IMG/VR virus record: IMGVR_UViG_3300045120_000197
Span: 1-44,696 of that record
Direction: 5' to 3' (one strand)
DNA: 44,696 bases
From: a virus
Shown: positions 39,256-44,696 of the stretch, piece by piece
How positions within the stretch are numbered: the stretch's first letter is position 1
Layout of the letters: each line of letters begins with the position of its first letter
Notes under the pieces: model-generated
Seen by the model: only the letters and a program-made list of their open reading frames with translations
The model's database searches: none
What the model was told of the DNA's origin: nothing
Program-made: the position numbers and the translations under genes

Positions 39256-39665
39256 TGATCGATGAGGATCTCGCGGCGCTTCGGCAACAGCTCATCGTTC
39301 ATGAAGGGCTGCGATTAATGCCCTACGAAGACGGCGCGGGCAAGCTCACGATTGGTGTAGGCCACAATCTCACCGACCGTGGGATCACGCACGCGCAAGC
39401 GATGGCCTTGCTCGATGATGATATCGCCGACACCGTGAGCAGCGTGTTTGCCGCGTTTCCGTGGACTGCGACCATTCCTGCGGCGCCGATGCGCGTGCTT
39501 CTTGATGTTGCATTCAACGCGGGGACGCGCGGCCTTGGGAAGTTCGTGAAGCTCTTAGCCGCCGTGGAAGCCGGGGACTATCAGACGGCCGCCGCGGAAG
39601 TCGTCAACTCGCATCTCGCGCCCGCGCGTGCGCAACGGCTCGCGGCGCTCTTACGGGCGGCATGA
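39255..39665 (+). CDS. endolysin, T4-type lysozyme (GH24)
   Basis: 136 residues from ATG 39255. The catalytic signature is complete: E17 in HEGLRLMPYEDGAG, D26, and T32 in KLTIGVGHN, with the exact E-8-D-5-T spacing. The ending has VAFNAGTRGLGKFVKLLAAVEAGDY, matching the lysozyme C-terminal lobe. It cleaves the MurNAc-GlcNAc bond of peptidoglycan. No signal peptide, so it needs the holin. Slightly short for the family but all core parts are there. Confidence 0.9.
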   Translation: MIDEDLAALRQQLIVHEGLRLMPYEDGAGKLTIGVGHNLTDRGITHAQAMALLDDDIADTVSSVFAAFPWTATIPAAPMRVLLDVAFNAGTRGLGKFVKLLAAVEAGDYQTAAAEVVNSHLAPARAQRLAALLRAA

Positions 39666-39943
39666 CGGACGCTGTAGCGATCGCCTTGATCGGGGGACTT
39701 CCGCTCACGCTCGCCGCGATCGGCGGCCTATATGTGCAGCTCAGCACGCGCGGGAAGATCGAAGTGATTCAGGGGCATGTCAACAGCGAGAAAACCGCAG
39801 ACGCCGGACGCATCGCGGCGAAGGATATGGAAATTCAGCTCCTCCGTGAACAGATCGTTGATCTGAAAGCCGCGGCGGGACTCTTAGCGCAGGCCAGCGC
39901 GGCGCGGGCACGTCCAAGCAATGCCCCGACCGTCATTGAGTGA
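39662..39943 (+). CDS. putative inner-membrane spanin-like or second holin protein
   Basis: 93 residues, ATGA overlap with the lysozyme. One N-terminal span (VAIALIGGLPLTLAAIGGLYVQL) and then a coiled coil (DAGRIAAKDMEIQLLREQIVDLKAAAGLLA). That is the layout of an i-spanin (Rz-like), though a small holin is also possible. A lipoprotein partner may be in the gene at 42420. Confidence 0.5.
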   Translation: MTDAVAIALIGGLPLTLAAIGGLYVQLSTRGKIEVIQGHVNSEKTADAGRIAAKDMEIQLLREQIVDLKAAAGLLAQASAARARPSNAPTVIE

Positions 39944-39946
39944 TCG

Positions 39947-40234
39947 ATGGCCTATGCGACACCAGAGAAGCGACGAGCTGGAGATTTACGGAGGCGGCTC
40001 GTCCGATTCGCGGAGGGCACCTGTCGGCGGTGTCCGCAACCGCGGAGGGGCCGAAGCGCGCTCTGCGAATCGTGCGGCATAAATGAAAACGGCCGCAAGC
40101 CTCCGGTGTTTCGAGATCCTGAGACGTGGAAGCCAGAGCTTCAACATTTCCTCTATCCGCACGTAGTCGATCGACGACATAATGGACACCATACGCAGGC
40201 TCTCGGATGGGCCTTAAAGGTCGCCACATGGTAA
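39947..40234 (+). CDS. small Cys-rich protein, 95 residues
   Basis: Basic, with CRRC ... CESC (RFAEGTCRRCPQPRRGRSALCESCGINENG): a zinc finger-like arrangement. A His-rich tail (HFLYPHVVDRRHNGHH) follows. Could be nucleic-acid binding. Unknown. Confidence 0.55.
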   Translation: MAYATPEKRRAGDLRRRLVRFAEGTCRRCPQPRRGRSALCESCGINENGRKPPVFRDPETWKPELQHFLYPHVVDRRHNGHHTQALGWALKVATW

Positions 40235-40539
40235 TGCTTCTCGCGATGCTGCTCTGGTTCCAAACGCCTCCCGCGCCCACGTCTCATCTCCAAGTCAAAG
40301 GCGGGACCGGCAGCGGCAACTACGTCTGCGGCGCTGAGGTGCAAATCGAAGCGGAGAAGCGACACGGCGATGAGGTGTTCGCACAGTGGTTCTTTGGCTG
40401 GGACGGCGAGGTGAAACTCATTCACGGCCGCGTCCATGAACGGAAGATCACGATTCAGATGCCGTGTCATCAGGGACAGCCACTCGCGGCCATTGCTGAA
40501 GCGCGGTTCACGGCGAAACCGCCGAAGGGGAAGCGATGA
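40228..40539 (+). CDS. secreted InlB B-repeat-like protein
   Basis: ATG 40228, set by AAAGG (40216-40220) and overlapping the previous stop; an earlier ATG at 40207 is possible. A signal peptide (MVMLLAMLLWFQTPPAP) is followed by VKGGTGSGNYVCGAEVQIEAEKRHGDEVFAQWFFGWDGEV and a KITIQMPCHQGQPLAAIAEARF end: the GxGxYxxGxxVxIxA ... FxxWxG ... FxMP pattern of a divergent InlB B-repeat domain. The protein would act outside the cytoplasm, perhaps as an envelope or superinfection factor. Confidence 0.6.
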   Translation: MVMLLAMLLWFQTPPAPTSHLQVKGGTGSGNYVCGAEVQIEAEKRHGDEVFAQWFFGWDGEVKLIHGRVHERKITIQMPCHQGQPLAAIAEARFTAKPPKGKR

Positions 40540-40637
40540 AGTGCTCTCTGGCCGGATTCAAACCGGGATTTCGCGCGGGCGCCTGTCGCACGGCGTGTCT
40601 CACCACGCCAGCAGAGAGCGAGAGGATTCTAGCATGA
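40536..40637 (+). CDS. 33-residue Cys-containing peptide
   Basis: Overlaps both neighbours by ATGA, which favours real translation. Three Cys in KCSLAGFKPGFRAGACRTACL. It starts MKC like the next gene. No function assigned. Confidence 0.45.
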   Translation: MKCSLAGFKPGFRAGACRTACLTTPAESERILA

Positions 40638-40909
40638 AGTGCGCGCTGATTCGACTCGATACCGGCCTCCCGTTCGTGCCGGATGCGATTCCGATGCCGA
40701 ATGCAGACGGCTCCGTGAGTTTCGAGACACCAACTGGCTGGGCAGGGCAGGAACCAAATCAATATGGCGTGCGGCATCCTGATCAGCCGATCGGGCAATC
40801 GCCGGGAGCCTACCAGCGCGCCACGCTTACCGGTTCAACCGTGACGTTTGTCACCCGTCCACAGGATGCCCCGATGGTGTATCTGATCGGGCAGGGGAAG
40901 GCTTACTAG
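40634..40909 (+). CDS. hypothetical protein, 91 residues
   Basis: ATG 40634 in overlap; the open frame to the left is rejected. Beta-like segments with Pro/Gly turns (LPFVPDAIPMPNADGSVSFETPTGWAGQEP; ATLTGSTVTFVTRPQDAPMVYLIG). Unknown. Confidence 0.55.
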   Translation: MKCALIRLDTGLPFVPDAIPMPNADGSVSFETPTGWAGQEPNQYGVRHPDQPIGQSPGAYQRATLTGSTVTFVTRPQDAPMVYLIGQGKAY

Positions 40910-40910
40910 G

Positions 40911-41267
40911 GTGAAGAGCATCGATATTGTGCTCGACATCTGGAAGTGGTCAGGAATCGTCTTCGTCGGAGGGAAATCTGCTGACTTTGCCGCGTGGTGC
41001 AAGAAAAATCTCGACATAGAAATAGAGACAGGGTCAAACGCGGCCGGGCACGCTCACGTTAGCTACGGTAAACCTTGGGTCATTTGGATTGAGTCACTGA
41101 ACGAGGTGGCGTGTTTGGCTCACGAAGCGCTCCATGTGACGACAGGAATACTTGAAGCACGCGGCTTGAAGTATTCCGAGGCGAGCGAAGAAGCGTATAC
41201 CTATACGATGGAGTTCATCATTAGTCACGCGCTCACCACTAAAGGCTATCGGAAGGTGAAGCCATGA
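40911..41267 (+). CDS. HExxH metallopeptidase-like protein, 118 residues
   Basis: GTG start. Residues 71-75 read HEALH within EVACLAHEALHVTTGILEARGL, followed by E-rich YSEASEEAYTYTMEFIISHAL. HExxH plus a downstream Glu is the zinc ligand set of gluzincin-type peptidases, and a small phage family shows this layout. The chain is very short for a complete peptidase, so the activity is uncertain. It overlaps the next gene by four bases. Confidence 0.6.
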   Translation: MKSIDIVLDIWKWSGIVFVGGKSADFAAWCKKNLDIEIETGSNAAGHAHVSYGKPWVIWIESLNEVACLAHEALHVTTGILEARGLKYSEASEEAYTYTMEFIISHALTTKGYRKVKP

Positions 41268-42178
41268 GTGCTGCTGCTGCCTGCGCCGCCGCGATGGGCA
41301 CGAGCGCCGTAAAGGCGCCGATCGCCCCGCGCATCTACCGCGGCGACATGGGCGTATTCATCGACGGCGCGCCGGACGTGGGCGCGGGAGGCGTGCCGAG
41401 TCTCGTCCTATCGTTCATGTATCCGCGCTACCCGCCCGCGTTCCGAGCCACGATTCGCGGCGTGTGGAAGCAACGGCAATCGCTCGACGTGCTGTTGTCC
41501 TGGCAGGATGATGCGGCCTACGGGCTCACGCTCGGAACCATCGTCTCGATCCGACAGGAACTCTGCGTGGAAGGCTTCCGCCCCTGTGAATGGCTCGCCT
41601 CGAAGGTCTACATGCCGGCCAATGACGCCGCGGCCACGTTGCAGATCATGGAGCCGACACTCGCGGCCTTCCTGACGGCCGATTGCATCTCGCGCTATTG
41701 CGTGGGCGGGGAACTGAATCTCTGGAACAGCTACGACTCCCTTCAAGCGATGACCGATGCGATCGCGCCTCGCGTCAACAGCATCGGGCGCACACTCGCC
41801 GTGCATTTCTCAACGAACTATGCGGACTGGCGACCGGACCATCCCGGCTCGACGTTCGCGGAATATTGGAACCCGAATCAGGGCAAGCTCTCAGGGCTGT
41901 GGTTCCAAGCGGACTCCAATGCGAGCGATGCCGATTTGCAAGATGAGATGATTCCGATCCTCGCGCGATTCGCTGGCAATGCTGGCGTGGTGCCGGATTC
42001 AGGATTCGGCCATCCATTCGATTGCCATGCGGTCGAAATCAGTCTCCAGAAGATGTTCGACGGAGGCATGAATCAGGCGGAGTGTGACCGACGTGGTAGC
42101 GTGCTGCTTGCCACGCCAGCGCAAGGCGGACCGGCTGGACTCGTCTCCGTCATGGGCAGCGGGAACGGGCAGCTCTGA
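41264..42178 (+). CDS. putative TIM-barrel glycosidase-like protein, 304 residues
   Basis: Stretches PSLVLSFMYPRYPPAFRATIRGVWKQRQSLDVLLSWQDDAAYGLTLGT, GGELNLWNSYDSLQAMTDAIAPRVNSIGRTLAVHFSTNYADW, and TFAEYWNPNQGKLSGLWFQAD alternate strands and helices with many aromatic residues. The ELNLWN strand end and the AVHFSTNYADW strand are placed like barrel active-site edges. The family is not recognised for certain. In the late region after lysis, so it may be a virion or cell-wall enzyme. Confidence 0.45.
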   Translation: MSAAAACAAAMGTSAVKAPIAPRIYRGDMGVFIDGAPDVGAGGVPSLVLSFMYPRYPPAFRATIRGVWKQRQSLDVLLSWQDDAAYGLTLGTIVSIRQELCVEGFRPCEWLASKVYMPANDAAATLQIMEPTLAAFLTADCISRYCVGGELNLWNSYDSLQAMTDAIAPRVNSIGRTLAVHFSTNYADWRPDHPGSTFAEYWNPNQGKLSGLWFQADSNASDADLQDEMIPILARFAGNAGVVPDSGFGHPFDCHAVEISLQKMFDGGMNQAECDRRGSVLLATPAQGGPAGLVSVMGSGNGQL

Positions 42179-42423
42179 TGCCGCAAGAACGCCGCGCCAT
42201 GAGCGACAACCTGATCAAGTGGCTGACCATCATCGGCGGCGTGCTGGCACTGATGGGCGCCGTCGTCGGTATGGCCGTGTCCTACGGGAGCCACATGCGC
42301 GCGGACGACGATCAGGATCGGCGACTCTCGGCGTTAGAAGAACGTGTGCGCGTGCTCGACGTGATCGCTGTTTCCGAGCATCCGCGCTACTCGCCCACGA
42401 TTTACCCGAAGGGAACCCCATGA
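42178..42423 (+). CDS. small membrane protein with coiled coil (holin or spanin-like)
   Basis: 81 residues, ATG overlapping the previous stop. One span (LIKWLTIIGGVLALMGAVVGMAVSYG), then a charged helix (ADDDQDRRLSALEERVRVLDVIAV). It is N-in with a periplasmic helix, as in i-spanins. Overlaps the next gene. Confidence 0.5.
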   Translation: MPQERRAMSDNLIKWLTIIGGVLALMGAVVGMAVSYGSHMRADDDQDRRLSALEERVRVLDVIAVSEHPRYSPTIYPKGTP

Positions 42424-43100
42424 GTAATCTCTGGAAAGCGGAACCCACGATGATCCTCGCCGTGGTGCAAGCGGGCCTTGCCCTCGGGATGGGTTTCGGG
42501 TTGCACATCAGCGCGCAACAGATGGCGTTGATCCTGACGTTCACAGGGACCGTGCTGGCGCTCGTCAATCGGTCCCAAGTGACGAGCCCTCAGACGTTGC
42601 AGGACATGAGCCCCAAGACACTCGCCGCCGCGCAAGACGCTAGCCAGCCGGTCAAGGATACCGTGCGAAAACTCCCCGCAGTGCTCTTGGCGCTCACGCT
42701 GGCTGGGTCCATAACCGCGTGCGGGCCGAAGCAGTATCACGCGCTGACCGTGGGCACGCTCTCGGTCTCGCAAGCGTTGTTCGATGTGCAGGACGCGGAG
42801 AACGCGGCCTTCGCGGGCCATCTGATCACGCCGGAGAACCACGCGAAGCACAAAGCGCAGATTCTGACACTGCTGATGGCCGGCGACGATCTGACGATGG
42901 CGCTCAGAGCGTGGGAACCATCACAGCCGATACCCGCGAACATTGGCGCGGCAATCGCGAGTCTGCAATTGCTGCTCAGTGATCTGAATCTTGAATCGCC
43001 GACGCTCACGAAGGTAATCTTCGCGGTGCAGACGGCGCTGAGTGTGCTCCGTGGCATTGGCGTCACGATGCCGCGGCAGGAGTTGAGCTATGGCTACTGA
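42420..43100 (+). CDS. holin-like domain fused to a lipoprotein-like domain
   Basis: 226 residues from ATG 42420 (ATGA overlap). Residues 1-47 hold two spans (MILAVVQAGLALGMGFGLHIS; MALILTFTGTVLALV) of holin style. After a linker, LPAVLLALTLAGSITACGP is a complete lipoprotein signal (lipobox ITAC, near residue 100). A helical periplasmic-like part follows (LSVSQALFDVQDAENAAFAGHLITPENHAKHKAQILTLLMAGDDLTMALRAW). An internal ATG at 42606 could start the lipoprotein alone, giving an o-spanin-like product from the same frame. Confidence 0.55.
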   Translation: MSNLWKAEPTMILAVVQAGLALGMGFGLHISAQQMALILTFTGTVLALVNRSQVTSPQTLQDMSPKTLAAAQDASQPVKDTVRKLPAVLLALTLAGSITACGPKQYHALTVGTLSVSQALFDVQDAENAAFAGHLITPENHAKHKAQILTLLMAGDDLTMALRAWEPSQPIPANIGAAIASLQLLLSDLNLESPTLTKVIFAVQTALSVLRGIGVTMPRQELSYGY

Positions 43101-43311
43101 GAATCCGACCACGCTCGACAAGCTGGCCGCGATTGCGGGACAGGCCGCGATCTACATTCCGGTCGGTGGGCAACTGTTACAGATTGCGTCCGTAAGCCTG
43201 CATGCGCTCTCGGCGTTGCTCGACTCGCCGGACGCGGACAAGTCGAAGCTCGACGCGCTGCACCTCGAATACCTCCGCAGAATCGCCCTTGCCAAAGACC
43301 CTAATTCCTAA
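43090..43311 (+). CDS. hypothetical protein, 73 residues
   Basis: ATG 43090 overlaps the previous gene by 11 bases. A helical hydrophobic middle (LAAIAGQAAIYIPVGGQLLQIASVSLHALSALL) followed by a charged tail; perhaps membrane-associated. Last late gene before the convergent minus operon. Confidence 0.55.
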   Translation: MATENPTTLDKLAAIAGQAAIYIPVGGQLLQIASVSLHALSALLDSPDADKSKLDALHLEYLRRIALAKDPNS

Positions 43312-43322
43312 GCTTGATTTAC

Positions 43323-43772
43323 ATGCGCGGCAAGACGCGGGTCGAGCGCAATGGGCCGAAGGTTGAAAAGTATTGCCTGGAATGCGGTCAACTATTTCAT
43401 TTACGAGGAAGCCGTCGAGCCACGCGCGCGACTTCCCGGCGTGAATGGACCTCTGGCCGCTCGAAGGCCACATCGACGCGACCGATGAACCGCGGCGTCG
43501 GATCATTGACCGTGCCCATCATCGCCCACTGGTACAGACAGCGAAACGACACCGATCGGCGCGTGACGTGCCAGCCCTTCACCCCATGCGACGGGATCTC
43601 GAGCGGCAGCGTCATCGCCGGCGTGACCTTTTCGTCTAAGAGCTTTCTTTCAAGCTCATCGATCGCGGCTCTCCATCGGAACGATTTCGGCGTCGGCTCG
43701 TATTCGGGAGAAGGAAACTCGATCGGCACCCACAACTGTCGGCGTTCCATCACATCACCACGTTCGGATTGA
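43323..43772 (+). CDS. doubtful ORF with N-terminal zinc-finger-like segment
   Basis: The first 30 codons (RGKTRVERNGPKVEKYCLECGQLFHLRGSRR) look like a real Cys2 finger start of phage HNH-like proteins, but the rest is Arg/Ser/Thr-rich and lies fully over a better minus-strand gene (43397-43750). Probably a truncated remnant or only the first part is coding. Confidence 0.25.
   Translation: MRGKTRVERNGPKVEKYCLECGQLFHLRGSRRATRATSRREWTSGRSKATSTRPMNRGVGSLTVPIIAHWYRQRNDTDRRVTCQPFTPCDGISSGSVIAGVTFSSKSFLSSSSIAALHRNDFGVGSYSGEGNSIGTHNCRRSITSPRSD
43397..43750 (-). CDS. hypothetical protein, 117 residues, minus operon
   Basis: ATG at 43750 overlaps the stop of the small upstream ORF. The reading MERRQLWVPIEFPSPEYEPTPKSFRWRAAIDELERKLLDEKV then VKGWHVTRRSVSFRCLYQW has protein-like composition, and the tail is Arg-rich. 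Family not recognised. It is last in a minus-strand operon led by the ribbon-helix-helix gene. Confidence 0.55.
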   Translation of the reverse strand: MERRQLWVPIEFPSPEYEPTPKSFRWRAAIDELERKLLDEKVTPAMTLPLEIPSHGVKGWHVTRRSVSFRCLYQWAMMGTVNDPTPRFIGRVDVAFERPEVHSRREVARVARRLPRK

Positions 43773-43827
43773 CCCACACGCGCCGGGCCCGCTCGTCCTG
43801 CCACACCACTTTGCTTTCCCACCCCAA
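43750..43827 (-). CDS. possible 25-residue peptide
   Basis: TTG at 43827 preceded by AGGGG. The reading LGWESKVVWQDERARRVWVN looks protein-like, and its TGA overlaps the ATG of the following gene (TGATG). Short and unproven. Confidence 0.3.
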   Translation of the reverse strand: MGWESKVVWQDERARRVWVNPNVVM

Positions 43828-43833
43828 CCCCTA

Positions 43834-43923
43834 TCATCCTTGTTCGATAGCCGAATTGATGGCAGGACGCCAATCAGCGCCGCTAAGCCCCAGCTCGTGC
43901 GCCGACTGATGCGCCGCTGCCAT
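43834..43923 (-). CDS. possible 29-residue peptide
   Basis: ATG 43923 reads MAAAHQSAHELGLSGADWRP and an AINSAIEQG end. It fits between the regulator and the next peptide with small gaps. Composition is plausible; length leaves doubt. Confidence 0.3.
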   Translation of the reverse strand: MAAAHQSAHELGLSGADWRPAINSAIEQG

Positions 43924-43972
43924 CAAACCTACAAGTTCTCAAGCCTTTCACCCTCTCGGGCAGTGTCAGAGG

Positions 43973-44107
43973 TTAACGAGACTTCAGGTAATCGGTCAGT
44001 AGCCGTTCGATGAGCTGTTTCGACGTGAGCCGTTCAACAATGGCCTTTGCCTTGGCTTTCAGCCAAAGTTCGGTATTGATGCCGCGGACTTGAATCGTGG
44101 TTGCCAT
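43973..44107 (-). CDS. ribbon-helix-helix (Arc/CopG-like) regulator, 44 residues
   Basis: The order is a short beta strand (TTIQVRGI), helix 1 (NTELWLKAKAKAIVERL), a turn (TSKQ) and helix 2 (LIERLLTDYLKSR), the full ribbon-helix-helix fold. Strand residues Q, R (and T) would contact DNA. These dimers often repress their own promoter. It is divergent from the gene at 44161 with overlapping promoters and an inverted repeat between them, so autoregulation and control of the right-hand genes are likely. A predicted -10 ends seven bases before its ATG. Confidence 0.75.
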   Translation of the reverse strand: MATTIQVRGINTELWLKAKAKAIVERLTSKQLIERLLTDYLKSR

Positions 44108-44114
44108 ACCGTTG

Positions 44115-44144
44115 AGATTACACACTTGCATGCACGTATGTCAA
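44115..44144 (-). promoter_or_regulatory. promoter of the ribbon-helix-helix operon
   Basis: Minus strand: perfect TTGACA (44139-44144), 18-base spacer, TAATCT (44115-44120, 3 of 6). Overlaps the divergent + promoter. Confidence 0.45.
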
Positions 44145-44146
44145 GT
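44124..44146. promoter_or_regulatory. candidate operator: inverted repeat between divergent promoters
   Basis: ACTTG (44124-44128) and CAAGT (44142-44146) face each other around 44135. A perfect 8-base palindrome TGCATGCA (44127-44134) covers the + strand -35. It is a natural target for the ribbon-helix-helix dimer. Confidence 0.45.
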
Positions 44147-44154
44147 GGTATATT
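44126..44154 (+). promoter_or_regulatory. promoter of the right-end genes
   Basis: TTGCAT at 44126-44131 (3 of 6), 17-base spacer and TATATT at 44149-44154 (5 of 6). Six bases before the ATG at 44161, so leaderless. Confidence 0.5.
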
Positions 44155-44160
44155 ACACGC

Positions 44161-44514
44161 ATGGCGAAAACAAAGATCGTGGACGTGCTGAAGGCCGAGA
44201 AGGCAGACGCCGAGCTTCGCAAGGAATGGGCATGGGAGCATGCCGCCGAAGCCTATAAAGAGCGCGATTTGCTCGCATGTGCGCTTGCCAGGTGCTACCC
44301 CTCACATCGGATGGTTCACAGCCAGAAGGCCAATACAGCCAATCCGAGGCAGGTGGTGTGCATCCATACGCCCGTTGGACAGCTCAATTTCATGCTCACC
44401 GAGGAAATGGAACAGCGGCTCGCTGACCTCCCATTCGAGGATAACCACTACGACGGCGTTAAACGGCCCGAGAAGCGCGCACGGATGGAGATGCTAGGCC
44501 AGCGACAGGCATGA
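44161..44514 (+). CDS. conserved phage hypothetical protein, 117 residues
   Basis: A charged N-terminal helix (VDVLKAEKADAELRKEWAWEHAAEAYKERDLLACALARCYP) is followed by a domain reading VVCIHTPVGQLNFMLTEEMEQRLADLPFEDNHYDGVKRPEKRARM. The second part resembles a widespread phage family (SPxGQLxWHI ... xLPxxxNxWDGHxTEEKYRRL). Function unknown. First gene under the divergent promoter. Confidence 0.65.
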   Translation: MAKTKIVDVLKAEKADAELRKEWAWEHAAEAYKERDLLACALARCYPSHRMVHSQKANTANPRQVVCIHTPVGQLNFMLTEEMEQRLADLPFEDNHYDGVKRPEKRARMEMLGQRQA

Positions 44515-44696
44515 GCAGTCATCGCTTCTCGCTCAATCGTGACCTTTCTAGGGCGCAACGTGCCAAGGACTGTAAGCGTGCAGCGTTGGCGCTCGGCAAG
44601 CCGCTCGCCGGCCATCCGGTCCATCACCACAGTCCGACGCAGTTAGTGATATGCGAGAGCCGCGCTTACCATCTTCTATTGCACCAGCGCACGCTA
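44511..44696 (+). CDS. HNH endonuclease, cut by the window end
   Basis: 62 codons, open to the end. The end reads LALGKPLAGHPVHHHSPTQLVICESRAYHLLLHQRTL, the HNH core VHH...LVICxxxAYHxLLH also seen in the IS-interrupted gene at 19393. ATGA overlap with the gene before. If the molecule is circular, the frame would run on for 12 codons from base 1 (TKWICNKLSTT) and stop. Confidence 0.7.
   Translation, partial: MSSHRFSLNRDLSRAQRAKDCKRAALALGKPLAGHPVHHHSPTQLVICESRAYHLLLHQRTL

Noticed and set aside
1-44696. tRNA genes and CRISPR arrays
   Set aside because: No cloverleaf with a T-loop GTTCRA context and no regularly spaced identical repeats were found on reading. The repeats seen are paired gene-border words, not arrays.

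Overview
The window holds most or all of a tailed double-stranded DNA phage genome of podovirus (P22-like) type. The evidence is a P22-type portal, a scaffold, a P22-type coat, gp4-like and gp10-like tail accessory proteins, several internal or ejection-type proteins, a tail fibre with a particle-binding N-terminus and a T4-type lysozyme, in the classical order. The genome is GC-rich, nearly all genes are on the + strand, and most junctions overlap by 1 or 4 bases (ATGA, GTGA, TGATG). Lipoprotein-type signals, an HNH nuclease load and a lysozyme that needs holin and spanin-like partners point to a Gram-negative (diderm) host. The species cannot be read from the sequence. Two integrated foreign elements are visible: an IS1595-type insertion sequence that splits an HNH gene, and a free-standing homing-type nuclease gene next to the coat gene. 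No integrase, repressor of the CI type, DNA polymerase, tRNA or CRISPR array was seen.

Layout. 1-187 is an AT-rich leader with DnaA-box-like words and short direct repeats, a candidate origin. 188-1740 encodes a DnaD-like replication protein and a putative helicase-loader partner. 1743-11730 is a dense accessory (early) region of small genes: many tiny Cys-rich putative zinc proteins, an SGNH esterase lipoprotein, an HNH nuclease, a DUF1064-type nuclease, and a C2H2 finger joined to a ubiquitin-like beta-grasp domain. Several gene boundaries in it carry homologous sequence, as if genes had been exchanged as cassettes. 11757-16489 holds the large terminase and small structural or coiled-coil genes. 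16490-24288 holds portal, scaffold and coat, with the IS in between. 24293-24931 is a minus-strand HNH gene. 24985-33008 holds head decoration and tail accessory genes, including four tandem paralogues of about 210 residues. 33005-37553 holds a GNAT acetyltransferase and the ejection-type proteins. 37554-43311 holds the tail fibre, lysis genes and late accessory genes. 43397-44107 is a short minus-strand operon headed by a ribbon-helix-helix protein, and it diverges from two + genes that run to the right end.

How it works together. The initiator and loader would recruit host replication machinery to the leader origin. The accessory region probably carries host take-over and counter-defence factors. 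The terminase fills a P22-type capsid built on the scaffold through the portal. gp4- and gp10-like proteins close the portal, ejection proteins and the fibre mediate entry, and holin/lysozyme/lipoprotein genes end the cycle. A recurring theme is sigma-70-like promoters whose -10 box lies only 5-9 bases before the start codon, suggesting leaderless messages.
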